Shown: positions 34,326 to 43,149 of the stretch, piece by piece | Layout: the number at the start of each line of letters is the position of its first letter | How positions within the stretch are numbered: the stretch's first letter is position 1 | Assembly: GCA_017411325.1 (NCBI GenBank) | Contig: JAFQQJ010000020.1 | Coordinates: forward strand, 1 to 64,000 | Source: Clostridia bacterium | GTDB lineage: Bacteria; Bacillota; Clostridia; CAKSNL01; HGM11501 | Direction of reading: 5' to 3' | Length of the DNA: 64,000 nucleotides | Made by a program: the position numbers and the translations under genes | Notes under the pieces: model-generated | Told to the model about the DNA's origin: nothing | The model's database searches: none | What the model saw: only the letters and a program-made list of their open reading frames with translations

Positions 34326-35597
34326 TTGAGTAAGAAAATTTCTGTTGCAATACTTGGTTCCGGTTCGCGCGGATGTGCGTTTGGCCAGGAAGTGCAAAAC
34401 GATAACGAGCGTTATGAACTTTCGGCTGTTTGTGATATAAATCCCAAACAGCTTGCAAAAGCAAAAAAGCTTTTTAGTCTTTCTGACGAACAAATATTTT
34501 CAGATGAGGAAAGCTTTTTTTCGGAAAAAAGGGCTGATTTAATGGTTATTGCCACACATGACAAGTACCATGCTCGCCAATGTGTTCGAGCCATGAAAAT
34601 GGGATATGATGTGTTTATGGAAAAACCAATCAGCGATTCAAGGGAAGAAATCTATGATTTGCTTAAAACACAAAAAGAAACAGGTAAAGTCGTTATGGTT
34701 TGCCATGAGCTCAGATATGGTCCTGCGTTTGATAAATTACACGACCTGATTATCGACAATGTTATCGGGGAGGTGGTAGCAATCGATGCCATGGAACGTG
34801 TAGCATATTGGCATCAGGCTCAAGCCTATGTCAGAATACAATCGGAGGTTAATGATGTTGCACATCCGACGATACTTGCAAAATGCAGTCATGATCTGGA
34901 TTTGCTGCACTATTATGCAGGGGCGGAATGCGATACTGTATCATCTGTCGGAGGTCTGAAATTTTTCAGAATTCAAAATGCGCCGAAGGATTCAACGGAG
35001 CGGTGTTTGGAGTGCCCTCATGTCGACACCTGTGCTTTCAGTGCAAAAAGGATATATATAGACAGATGGAAGGAAAGAGGATGTCCTGAATTTGTTTGGC
35101 CGTTCAATAAGGTAACCTTAAAAATTCCTACGGATGAGCAGGCTCTTTATGAGGGGCTGCGTAATACTTGTTTTGGTAAATGCGTTTTCCGATGCGGTGT
35201 GGAAAGCAATAAACACGTTGTTGATCATCAGTTGGTACAAATGATGTTTAAAAACGGTGTTGCGGCTACTTTGAAAATGGTGTTTGCCGGCGAGTCCGGA
35301 AGACGAATTAACATTTTCGGTACACACGGCGAGTTGCTTTTGGATGAGAGAAATGGAACTATTGAAGTATATCGCTACGGAGAGAAGAAAGAGGTTATAG
35401 AATTTAAAACCTTGATGGAGAACGGTCATAGTCACGGAGGCGGAGATGTCCTAATAATAAAAGATTTGTATTCTGTTTTGAACGGGGGTGGGGAAGGCAG
35501 AACCTCGCTCATGGACTCTATAGAGGCTCATTTAATGGGAATCAGTGCAGAAGAATCAAGATTAAATGGCGGAATTACGGTGAAGGTTCATAAATGA
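34326..35597 (+). CDS. Gfo/Idh/MocA-family oxidoreductase
   Basis: 423 residues from TTG 34326, chosen because AAAGGAGG lies seven bases upstream; the ATG at 34302 precedes that site. VAILGSGSRGCAFG is the dinucleotide-binding turn and MEKPISDSREE the EKP motif with the catalytic Lys. A central Cys-rich insert (CLECPHVDTC, then RGCPEF and CFGKCVFRCG) suggests a structural zinc site seen in part of the family. It likely oxidises or epimerises a sugar derivative feeding the NagA/NagB-like enzymes downstream. Its stop overlaps an ATG in ATGA at 35594. Confidence 0.88.
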   Translation: MSKKISVAILGSGSRGCAFGQEVQNDNERYELSAVCDINPKQLAKAKKLFSLSDEQIFSDEESFFSEKRADLMVIATHDKYHARQCVRAMKMGYDVFMEKPISDSREEIYDLLKTQKETGKVVMVCHELRYGPAFDKLHDLIIDNVIGEVVAIDAMERVAYWHQAQAYVRIQSEVNDVAHPTILAKCSHDLDLLHYYAGAECDTVSSVGGLKFFRIQNAPKDSTERCLECPHVDTCAFSAKRIYIDRWKERGCPEFVWPFNKVTLKIPTDEQALYEGLRNTCFGKCVFRCGVESNKHVVDHQLVQMMFKNGVAATLKMVFAGESGRRINIFGTHGELLLDERNGTIEVYRYGEKKEVIEFKTLMENGHSHGGGDVLIIKDLYSVLNGGGEGRTSLMDSIEAHLMGISAEESRLNGGITVKVHK

Positions 35598-36783
35598 TTG
35601 CATTATTTTAAAAAATTGTAGGATCATAGGAGACAGATCTATCCGGGAAGACAGCAGTATTTTGATTCAAAATGGTATTATTGCCGATATTAGTGATATT
35701 GCCGGGTTTGAAGCAAGTGAGTATGCAAAAGTATATGATATGAAGGGTAATTATGTCAGCGCAGGGTTTGTGGATATCCATACGCACGGTGGAGGCGGTG
35801 CTGATTTTATGGACGCGACAGACGATGCGTTCGACACCGCTTTAGGATATCAGCTTGAAAACGGAGTTACGGGGGTGGTTGCAACCTCTCTGACTGCGGC
35901 ATATGAGGATATATGTTGTTTTATGGACAAGGCAAGAGAATATATGGAGGTTCCGCACACCAAGAAGTCAAAGCTTCTTGGTGTGCATTTGGAAGGACCG
36001 TTTATATCTGTGAAAGGCTGCGGCGCACAAAATCCCAAATATCTTATGAATCCGAATAAAGATTCTTACAGCTTTATTATTAAAAACAGAGATATAATCA
36101 AAATAGTTACAATTGCGCCGGAATTGGACACGGACGGGAGCATGACGCGGGAGCTTACTGAAAACGGCATTTTGGTGTCGGGAGGTCATGATGACGGTGC
36201 ATATCCGGAATTTGTTCCTGCATTTAAGTCGGGTTTGAAACACATGACGCATATATATTGTGCAATGTCGGGTTTTGGAACAAAAGCAGGAGTCAGAGAA
36301 ATAGGACTTAGGGAATATGGGCTTATGACAGATAACGTCACCTGTGAAATTATTGCGGATAATATTCATATAACTCCCGAAATGGCAAGGTTTATTTTAA
36401 AGTATAAGGGGGCTGATAATGTTGCGGTGGTATCGGACTCGCTGCGATGCGCCGGTATGCCGGCAGACGGACGCTTATATAATCTGGGGTCAAAATACGA
36501 CAGTGCATCGTTGAAAGTAAAGGTTTCCGACGGGATTGCAATGCTTGCTGATGGCAGTAAGTTTGCCGGAAGCATAACAAGTGTGCATAAAATGGTGAAA
36601 AATTTGATAAATGCCGGTATTCCTGTTGTGGATGCGTTTAAGACGGGAACGTCGGTGCCGGCACGTATTATAGGTGAAAAGAAGATAGGCAGCGTTAAAA
36701 AAGGTTTTGCTGCTGATCTTTGTGAGCTTAATGAAAATTTCGATATTGTTTCGGTCTTTTTGGACGGAAAGAAAGTAAAATAA
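35594..36783 (+). CDS. nagA: N-acetylglucosamine-6-phosphate deacetylase-like, N-terminus apparently frameshifted
   Basis: The amidohydrolase is complete in its core: VDIHTHGGGG, VHLEGPFIS, SGGHDDGAYPEF, HMTHIYCAM and VVSDSLRCAG carry the metal and catalytic residues of NagA. Homologous reading goes back to about 35605 (ILKNCRIIGDRSI), before the first in-frame TTG (35662), but no ATG/GTG/TTG is in frame there. An ATG at 35594, overlapping the previous stop (ATGA) with GAAGG seven bases upstream, is one base out of frame; an extra T in the T4 run at 35606-35609 would join them. Either a sequence error, a mutation, or a rare ATT start. Reaction: removal of acetate from GlcNAc-6-P or a related sugar phosphate. 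Confidence 0.8.
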
Positions 36784-36807
36784 ATTTTATGAAGGGAAAT
36801 GAGCATT

Positions 36808-37596
36808 ATGGAACACAATAAAATTAAGCTTAGAGTTTTAGAAAATGATGATGCAGTCAATTTGGATATGGCGCTTGATATGTTGGCGGAAATTATGAAA
36901 AATAATGAAAGGGGAAAGCGAACAGTATTTATTGTACCGGTTGGACCTACAAAGCAGTATTCGATTTTAGCGGCGATGGTAAATAAGCTTAATATTTCAT
37001 TAAAAAACGTATGGTTTTTCAATATGGACGAGTATCTCATATCTCCGACAGAAGCAATTTCGTCCGAACATTTTCTGAGCTTTAAAAAGCGCATGAATGA
37101 CGAATTTTATGCGCGGGTTGATGAGGCGCTTATAATGCCGAAGGAACAAAGGCTGTTTCCGATTCCGGGAAGAGAAAAGGAATATGATGAGCTTTTAAAA
37201 TCTCTCGGTGGTGCGGATGTGTGCTATGGGGGACTCGGCATTAACGGTCATATTGCGTTTAATGAGGCGGCAGAAAAGGATGATCCGATAACCTGTGAGG
37301 AATTTGCAAATCTCAGCACACGCGTGCTCCCGGTCAGCCGTGAAACAATAGCCATAAACGGAGCCGCATATCTACATGGAGATATTATGGCAATGCCGAA
37401 ATGGTGTATCACAATAGGCATGAAGCAGATAATGGAATCAAAAAGAATTTATTTATCGACAGGTGCGGCATGGCATCCGGGAATATTAAAGCATGTACTT
37501 AACGACAAACCGCAGCCGCAGATACCGTCAACAATTTTGCAAAAACACGGGAACGTATTATTCTGCACAAATAAAAGTATTGCGGAACTGATTTAA
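36808..37596 (+). CDS. NagB-like glucosamine-6-phosphate isomerase/deaminase
   Basis: 262 residues. The NagB/SugarP-isomerase fold shows VPVGPTKQY, FFNMDEYL (the Asp of the E. coli D72 site) and GGLGINGHIAFNEAAE. In E. coli NagB the last motif reads GNDGHIAFNE with D141, H143 and E148; here the His and Glu remain but D141 is replaced by Asn. The enzyme may therefore be slow or act on a different sugar phosphate. ATG 36808 fits the GAAGGG site better than ATG 36799. It follows nagA by 24 bases and completes the deacetylase-deaminase pair. Confidence 0.82.
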   Translation: MEHNKIKLRVLENDDAVNLDMALDMLAEIMKNNERGKRTVFIVPVGPTKQYSILAAMVNKLNISLKNVWFFNMDEYLISPTEAISSEHFLSFKKRMNDEFYARVDEALIMPKEQRLFPIPGREKEYDELLKSLGGADVCYGGLGINGHIAFNEAAEKDDPITCEEFANLSTRVLPVSRETIAINGAAYLHGDIMAMPKWCITIGMKQIMESKRIYLSTGAAWHPGILKHVLNDKPQPQIPSTILQKHGNVLFCTNKSIAELI

Positions 37597-37733
37597 CAGT
37601 GCGTTGGAAATGAACTGTTCATTGAGCAAAAAAACGGGAATTGTGCACCTATATAACTGAAACGTGCATGGACAAAACGTTGTAGGTATGTTATTTTGTT
37701 ATTGAAGAGCGGATGTTGGAAATGGGGATTTGT

Positions 37734-38087
37734 ATGAAGTGTTTTCAAATCGATTTAAATGAGCTTCCTAAGGTTGCGTTGTGGGGAAAAAAAGACAGAA
37801 CAATGCTTCCGGCACGCTTTGTGGCAGAAAGCCTCGGTGCTACTGTTACCTGGGATGAAGCAAGCAGAAAGGTTATTATTGCTAAAAACAGCCTTTTAAT
37901 TGAAATTACCATTGACTCAGATACTGCTTTGGTAAACGGCAGAATTACGCCCTTGGATTCTCCGGCGTTTATAGAAAATGACAGAACATATATGCCTCTT
38001 CGTTTTATAGTTGAAAATCTCGGAGCGACTGTTATCTGGGATAAGTCGGAGCAGAAAGTGACCATTACTGTTAAGTTTCCTGCTTGA
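37734..38087 (+). CDS. stand-alone copper-amine-oxidase-N-like (stalk) domain protein
   Basis: 117 residues. Two tandem motifs of the stalk/CuAO-N family: RTMLPARFVAESLGATVTW and RTYMPLRFIVENLGATVIW. Such domains normally sit in secreted proteins behind a signal peptide and are fused to a larger catalytic or S-layer part; here there is neither. ATG 37734 has GGGGA upstream. It is either a small cytoplasmic protein or the remnant of a secreted protein. It is separated from the nagB-like gene by 140 bases and closed by a strong terminator. Confidence 0.65.
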   Translation: MKCFQIDLNELPKVALWGKKDRTMLPARFVAESLGATVTWDEASRKVIIAKNSLLIEITIDSDTALVNGRITPLDSPAFIENDRTYMPLRFIVENLGATVIWDKSEQKVTITVKFPA

Positions 38088-38145
38088 TTAAAAAACTTCG
38101 TGTGTAAGCGGGAAAACAAATGCACAGACGTCTGGATTGTCTTGC

Positions 38146-38186
38146 AAGCGACCTTTTGAATCAAAAAAATCAAGAGGTCGCTTTTG
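38146..38186 (+). terminator. rho-independent terminator
   Basis: AAGCGACC... pairing with ...GGTCGCTT over 14 positions with one G-U, loop of ten, then TTTTG. It ends the amino-sugar/stalk region before the sugar-acid cluster. Confidence 0.8.
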
Positions 38187-38279
38187 TGTAAGTCTTGTCG
38201 TGTTTGTCTATTTAAAAAAATATAAGTATATGTTATGATTAGGCTAGAATGATGAAGAAAAATATTTTGGAGGATTTAT

Positions 38280-39335
38280 ATGAAAAAAGTGCGTCTTGAT
38301 GAACTTAAGGCTTTCTCCGTAAAGGCACTCGTTAAAGTGGGAGTAAGTGAAGAAAATGCAGAAATTATAGCCGATGTTTTAATGACAACTGATACTTTCG
38401 GTGTTTTAACACACGGGACAAAAAATCTGGGGCAGTATATAGATAAAATGAAGGCGGGCGGATTAGATGCTGAAGCCGAGCCATCAATAGTGAGAGAAGG
38501 ACCTGCCTGGGCAATTATAAACGGAAACAAGGCGGCAGGTATGGTGTCCGGCTACAAGGCGATGAAAACGGCAATTGCAAAAGCTAAAAACTGCGGTATT
38601 GCCTATGTGGGCGTTAAAAACAGTTGTCACTTCGGTGCGGCAGGCTTTTATGCAAATCTGGCGGCAAAGGAAGGACTCATAGGCATATCTATGAGTAATG
38701 CCGACCCCGTTATTGCAGTTCCCGGCGGAAGCAAAAAAGCAATCGGTACAAATCCCTTTTCTTTTGCAGCTCCCACGGGTGACGGAAAGAGCGTGTTTTT
38801 AGATATTGCATTAAGTAATGTTGCGGCACTCAAAGTCATTATGGCGCAGGAAAAGAATGAAGAAATTCCCGATACCTGGCTGGTTGATGAAGAGGGCGTT
38901 CCTACGAAGGATGCCTTCAAATTCCCGAAAAATGCAAGCCTTCAGCCCATGGGTGCACACAAGGGCTACGGCCTTGCGGTATTGGTTGAAATCCTTGCCT
39001 CTGTCATAACCGGTGCGGGTATGCTTTCTGAAATTGCAAGCTGGAATTTAGACCTTGCATCCACCAACAATGCAGGTCACGCATTTATCGCAGTTGATGT
39101 TGCCCAGATGCTTGGAACAGATGAATTTAACGCGAGAATGAAGCAAATTTCCGACGAGCTTAGAAACGGTCCCAAGGCAAAGGGCGCAACAAGAATATTT
39201 ATGCCGGGCGAAATGGAATGGGAAAAGAGAGAAAAAGCCCTCGCTTCAGGTGAAATCGAAATTACCGATGCAATGGTGGTATCCCTTACAAAGCTTTCTT
39301 CCGATACAGGCGCGGAAATTAATATTTACGAATAA
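38280..39335 (+). CDS. LDH2/malate dehydrogenase-family NAD(P)-dependent 2-hydroxyacid dehydrogenase
   Basis: 351 residues, typical length. The N-terminal TDTFGVLTHGTKNLGQY region carries the family's substrate-binding His, NSCHFGAAGFYAN the catalytic His, and NPFSFAAPTGDG and PMGAHKGYGLAVLVEIL complete the signature. Family substrates include malate, lactate, ureidoglycolate, sulfolactate and diketo-gulonate, so the 2-hydroxy/2-keto acid used here cannot be named. First gene of the sugar-acid cluster; a broken paralogue lies at 31470. GGAGG site before ATG. The AT-rich upstream region has no promoter I would call with confidence. Confidence 0.87.
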   Translation: MKKVRLDELKAFSVKALVKVGVSEENAEIIADVLMTTDTFGVLTHGTKNLGQYIDKMKAGGLDAEAEPSIVREGPAWAIINGNKAAGMVSGYKAMKTAIAKAKNCGIAYVGVKNSCHFGAAGFYANLAAKEGLIGISMSNADPVIAVPGGSKKAIGTNPFSFAAPTGDGKSVFLDIALSNVAALKVIMAQEKNEEIPDTWLVDEEGVPTKDAFKFPKNASLQPMGAHKGYGLAVLVEILASVITGAGMLSEIASWNLDLASTNNAGHAFIAVDVAQMLGTDEFNARMKQISDELRNGPKAKGATRIFMPGEMEWEKREKALASGEIEITDAMVVSLTKLSSDTGAEINIYE

Positions 39336-39365
39336 TTAAATTTAATATAAGAATGGAGAATTATC

Positions 39366-40019
39366 ATGGATAAAACAATGTACGGTATAATCAAAACAAC
39401 AGCAATCTGCCCCATTATGGTGGCACCCGATCCCGATTTTGCAGCTGATGCGGCAAAGGCAATTGCAGAGGGCGGTCTTCCCGTTTGTGAAGTTCTTCTT
39501 CACAGAGACGAGCATTCCGTTACAAGAATAAAGAACATCGCTAAAAATGCACCCGAGGTAATTGTCGGTGCAGGTACTGTTATATCTTTAAGAGATGCCC
39601 AGGAGGCATTAGACGCCGGTGCAAAATTCTGCGTGGCACCCGGCTTTGTTCCCGAGGTTGTTGAATTCTGCTTAAAGAACAACTTATCCATCCTTCCCGG
39701 ATGCACAACAGCTTCCGAAATTTCAATGGCACTTAACTACGGAATAAACATATTAAAGTTCTTCCCCGTATATCAGATGGGCGGAGTAGACACCCTTTCC
39801 CAGTACTATTACGGCCCCTTCGGTAAGGTTGAGTGGGTTGTAACCGGTGGTCTTAACGGTAAGAACTATTTAGACCTCATCAAGTTCAACAGCGTGCTTG
39901 CGGCAGGCGGCGACTGGATGTTTGCCGAAAACAATGCAATCAACGATAAAAACTACGATGCAATCGTTGAAAATATGAGAAGAACTATAAAGGATTCTCT
40001 CGCTGCAAGAGCGAAATAA
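39366..40019 (+). CDS. KDPG/KHG-type class I aldolase
   Basis: 217 residues. LPVCEVLLHRDE carries the catalytic Glu position, GAGTVISL and APGFVPEV the substrate loops, and ILKFFPVYQMGG the Schiff-base Lys; WVVTGGLN is the phosphate/carboxylate-end loop. It cleaves a 2-keto-3-deoxy acid to pyruvate and an aldehyde. Sequence loops differ from the aldolase at 1540, and no 2-keto-3-deoxy acid kinase is adjacent, so the substrate may be unphosphorylated. GGAG site before the ATG; 30 bases after the dehydrogenase gene. Confidence 0.87.
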   Translation: MDKTMYGIIKTTAICPIMVAPDPDFAADAAKAIAEGGLPVCEVLLHRDEHSVTRIKNIAKNAPEVIVGAGTVISLRDAQEALDAGAKFCVAPGFVPEVVEFCLKNNLSILPGCTTASEISMALNYGINILKFFPVYQMGGVDTLSQYYYGPFGKVEWVVTGGLNGKNYLDLIKFNSVLAAGGDWMFAENNAINDKNYDAIVENMRRTIKDSLAARAK

Positions 40020-40035
40020 GAAAGTGGGGCTTTTT

Positions 40036-40812
40036 ATGAGTTGCTCATTTGATTTTAAGGGTAAAACCGTTCTGATAACAGGTGCCGAGCGGGGAATTGG
40101 TCTTGAAATTGCAAAGGGCTTTGCAAAAAGCGGCGCAAATATTGTTATCGCAGGCATTATGGATGAGGAATTTCCCAATGCCGAAAAGGAAATAACAGCC
40201 CTTGGTGCAGAATGCTTTTGCATTCACACCGATGTGGCGGATGAAGAGTCCGTTATAAATGCGGTAGAAAGCGCCTGGGGCAAGTTTACAAAAATTGATA
40301 TCCTTGTAAATAATGCAGGCATCAACAAGCTTGCACCGGCAGAAGAAATGCCTTTATCTACATGGCAGAGAATTATGGATGTAAACCTTACGGGTACATT
40401 TTTAATGTGCCGTGAGGCGGGACGCAGGATGCTTTCTGCGGGTGGCGGAAACATAGTTAACGTTGCCTCTATGTCAGGGCTTATCGTAAATCCCCTTCCG
40501 CAGACACAGTGCGCATACAACAGCTCCAAGGCGGGCGTTATTATGCTTACAAAGGTGCTTGCCAACGAATGGGCAGAACGTGGCATAAGAGTAAATGCCA
40601 TTGCCCCCGGCTTTACGGAAACACCCCTTACAGCGAAGCGACTTTCCGTGCCCGACGATCCTGCGGTTAAAAAATGGATTGGCGGAACACCTATGGGACG
40701 CGTGGCTCAGCCAGAAGAAATGGTGGGCCTTGTATTATACTTTGCAAGCGACTTATCCACCTTTACAACAGGCACCTGCGTGCCCGTTGACGGCGGATAT
40801 ACAGTATTATAA
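40036..40812 (+). CDS. short-chain dehydrogenase/reductase (SDR)
   Basis: 258 residues. VLITGAERGIGLEIA is the cofactor turn, NNAGINK and ASMSG/YNSSKAG supply the Ser-Tyr-Lys triad, and IAPGFTETPL and PVDGGYTVL close the classical SDR. The best-known relatives are sugar-alcohol or gluconate-type dehydrogenases. Start ATG 40036 is preceded by AGTGGGG; GTG 40024 is also in frame. Within the cluster it probably interconverts a keto and hydroxy group of the sugar acid. Confidence 0.85.
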   Translation: MSCSFDFKGKTVLITGAERGIGLEIAKGFAKSGANIVIAGIMDEEFPNAEKEITALGAECFCIHTDVADEESVINAVESAWGKFTKIDILVNNAGINKLAPAEEMPLSTWQRIMDVNLTGTFLMCREAGRRMLSAGGGNIVNVASMSGLIVNPLPQTQCAYNSSKAGVIMLTKVLANEWAERGIRVNAIAPGFTETPLTAKRLSVPDDPAVKKWIGGTPMGRVAQPEEMVGLVLYFASDLSTFTTGTCVPVDGGYTVL

Positions 40813-40823
40813 GGAGGATAAAA

Positions 40824-41672
40824 ATGAAAAGCGTAAAAGATACTTTCAAAATATATAACGGTGTTGAAATTCCCTGTATGGGACTCGGCACCTGGCAGTC
40901 CCCTGACGAAACGGCGAAAAATGCGGTGCTTGCCGCACTTTCCCACGACTATCGCCTTATTGATACGGCTGCGGCTTACGGCAACGAAAAGGGCGTAGGT
41001 GAGGGAATAAAGGCAAGCGGACTTAAGCGAGAGGAAGTTTTTGTTACCAGCAAGCTCCGTAACGCGGACCACGGCTACAAGGCAACAATGGAGGCTTTCA
41101 GCCTTACAATGGAAAAGCTTGGTCTTGAGTACTTAGACCTCTACCTTATCCACTGGCCCAACCCCATTCAGTACAGAACACACTGGGAAGAGGCAACGGC
41201 CGGAACCTGGAAGGCTTTTGAGGAGCTTTACGAAAAGGGAAAAATCAAGGCGATCGGCATAAGTAACTTCCTTCCTCATCACATTGAAACACTTATGAAA
41301 ACCGCAAAAATAAAGCCTATGGTAAATCAGCTTAAACTATGCCCCGGCGTAACCCAGGACGAAACCGTTGACTATTGCAAAAAGCAGGGTATTGTGGTTG
41401 AAGCATACAGCCCCTTCGGAACCGGTATGATATTCGGCAACGAGGATATGAAAAAGCTTTCCGCAAAATACGGAAAAACAGTTGGTCAGCTTTGCCTCCG
41501 CTGGTGTCTTGAGAAGGATTTTGTTTCCCTTCCCAAGTCGGCAAATCCTATGAGAATAAGGGAAAATGCAGAAATATTTGACTTTGAGCTTTCAAAGGAA
41601 GATGTTGACTTTATATCAAATCTTAAGGGCGTTTGCGGAGAAGCTCCCGACCCCGATAATATAATGTTTTAA
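40824..41672 (+). CDS. aldo/keto reductase
   Basis: 282 residues. The AKR tetrad is present: Asp and Tyr in LIDTAAAYGNE, Lys in VTSKLRN and His in LIHWPNP. GISNF and the C-terminal PKSANPMRIRENA (cofactor 2'-phosphate loop) fit NADPH-dependent AKR of the xylose-reductase/2,5-diketogluconate-reductase group. It could reduce an aldose or the aldehyde released by the aldolase. AGGAGG precedes the ATG; 11 bases after the SDR gene. Confidence 0.88.
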   Translation: MKSVKDTFKIYNGVEIPCMGLGTWQSPDETAKNAVLAALSHDYRLIDTAAAYGNEKGVGEGIKASGLKREEVFVTSKLRNADHGYKATMEAFSLTMEKLGLEYLDLYLIHWPNPIQYRTHWEEATAGTWKAFEELYEKGKIKAIGISNFLPHHIETLMKTAKIKPMVNQLKLCPGVTQDETVDYCKKQGIVVEAYSPFGTGMIFGNEDMKKLSAKYGKTVGQLCLRWCLEKDFVSLPKSANPMRIRENAEIFDFELSKEDVDFISNLKGVCGEAPDPDNIMF

Positions 41673-41683
41673 GAGTTGATTTT

Positions 41684-43147
41684 ATGAGAATTAAAAATAA
41701 GGATGTCTTATCCTCCCACGGTAATACCGAGGGAAGAAAAATCGTAAGTGAGCTTCTTGATGCAGGGCTTGACTCCATCGACCCTTACTTAAGGGTAAAA
41801 AAGCTTATGGAGGTAAAAGAGGGAAATTTAATCTTTCATACAGAGGGCTTTGAAATGAAGGAGGATCCCCATTCCGGTGCACTTTCCTACAATCTTTCTG
41901 ATTTTGACAGAATATTTGTAATCGGTGCGGCAAAGGGGATTCAGAGAGCCGCCCTTGCAATAGAAGAGGTGTTGGGAGATTATCTTACCGAAGGTCACGT
42001 CATAGGAAAGCACGGGGAAGATATTATCTGCAAAAAAATCGGCGTAACCTTGGCAGGTCACCCCGTTCCCGACGAATACTGCATTGAAGGCTGCAGAAAA
42101 ATTGAAGAAATGCTTTCTGATGTCACGGAAAAAGACCTTGTCTTAACCGTTTTTGGCTCGGGCTGCGGCTCCCTTTTCACTTATCCTGCAGAGGGCATAA
42201 GTATGGAAGATATTTCAAGGTTTACACATATGATGCAGATTGAAAAGGGCGTTCCCACAAGCGACTTAAATCAGATAAGAACCCATATTGATCGCTTTAA
42301 GGGCGGAAGAATAACAAGGATGATAGAAAAGGCCACCATAGTCAATATGGTAACGGCGGACCCTTCCAAAATGTCAACCCCGGTTTTAAGGGTAAACTAT
42401 TTTGAAATGCTCCGTCATAACACCTTTTTCCCTACGGTTGCAACGGCATCAACCTATAAAGACTGCCTTGACATCATAAAAAAATGGGATGCCTGGGATG
42501 AAACCCCGGAGTCCATAAAAAACCACCTTTTAGCGGGAGGAAGCCACAACGAAAATATGTCGGTGGAGGAATATGAAAGCTTTAATGCAAGATTTTTCGG
42601 TCTTGTTTTCAAGGATTCCACAATCTATCCTGCGGTAAGGGAAAGGGCAAAGGAGATGGGACTTCCTTGTATAATGCTTTCCGAATATATGGAAGCGGAG
42701 GCAAGGGAAGCAGGCTTTGTGGACGGAAATTTGGCCCTTTGCTGTGAAAGGCTGGGCGAGCCCTTCCGTGGCCCCGTTGTACTTATGTCATCAGGCGAAA
42801 ATGTGGTAACCGTCGGCAAGGAAAGCGGCATCGGCGGAAGAAATCAGGAATATGCCATCGGCGCGGCAATGAAAATTGCAGGAAGCAAAAAGGTTGTAAT
42901 CGGTGCTGTTGATACGGATGGTACCGACGGTCCCGGCGGATTTTCATATCCGGGTGCACCTGAATGTTTATCCGGAGCCGTGGTTGACGGCTATACCTTA
43001 GAAGAAGCGAAAAAAGAAGGAATCAATCTCTGGGATGCGCTTAAAACCCACGGAACAAGCGAGCCCTTGTGGAGACTTGATTCCGGCGTATGGGCGGAAA
43101 AGAGCATTTCGGCTCTTGATCTCAGAATAATTTTGATTGGAGAATAA
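41684..43147 (+). CDS. glycerate 2-kinase (MOFRL/DUF4147 family)
   Basis: 487 residues. The N-terminal DUF4147 domain has FVIGAAKG, VLAGHPVPDE-like TLAGHPVPDE and VFGSGCGSLFTYP; the C-terminal MOFRL domain has GIGGRNQEYA and DTDGTDGPGG. Class II glycerate kinases phosphorylate D-glycerate to 2-phosphoglycerate. This ties the cluster to a route where glyceraldehyde is oxidised to glycerate and re-enters glycolysis at 2-phosphoglycerate. The frame begins 11 bases after the AKR gene. Confidence 0.85.
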   Translation: MRIKNKDVLSSHGNTEGRKIVSELLDAGLDSIDPYLRVKKLMEVKEGNLIFHTEGFEMKEDPHSGALSYNLSDFDRIFVIGAAKGIQRAALAIEEVLGDYLTEGHVIGKHGEDIICKKIGVTLAGHPVPDEYCIEGCRKIEEMLSDVTEKDLVLTVFGSGCGSLFTYPAEGISMEDISRFTHMMQIEKGVPTSDLNQIRTHIDRFKGGRITRMIEKATIVNMVTADPSKMSTPVLRVNYFEMLRHNTFFPTVATASTYKDCLDIIKKWDAWDETPESIKNHLLAGGSHNENMSVEEYESFNARFFGLVFKDSTIYPAVRERAKEMGLPCIMLSEYMEAEAREAGFVDGNLALCCERLGEPFRGPVVLMSSGENVVTVGKESGIGGRNQEYAIGAAMKIAGSKKVVIGAVDTDGTDGPGGFSYPGAPECLSGAVVDGYTLEEAKKEGINLWDALKTHGTSEPLWRLDSGVWAEKSISALDLRIILIGE

Positions 43148-43149
43148 AT

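Noticed and set aside
36366-37094. Long open frame (242 codons) on the minus strand across nagA and nagB
   Set aside because: It lies antisense to two well-supported enzymes, has no family motif and no ribosome binding site.
38146-38280. A defined promoter for the sugar-acid cluster
   Set aside because: Several -10-like boxes (TATGAT, TAGAAT) exist in AT-rich DNA, but none has a convincing -35 at 16-18 bases, so no call was made.
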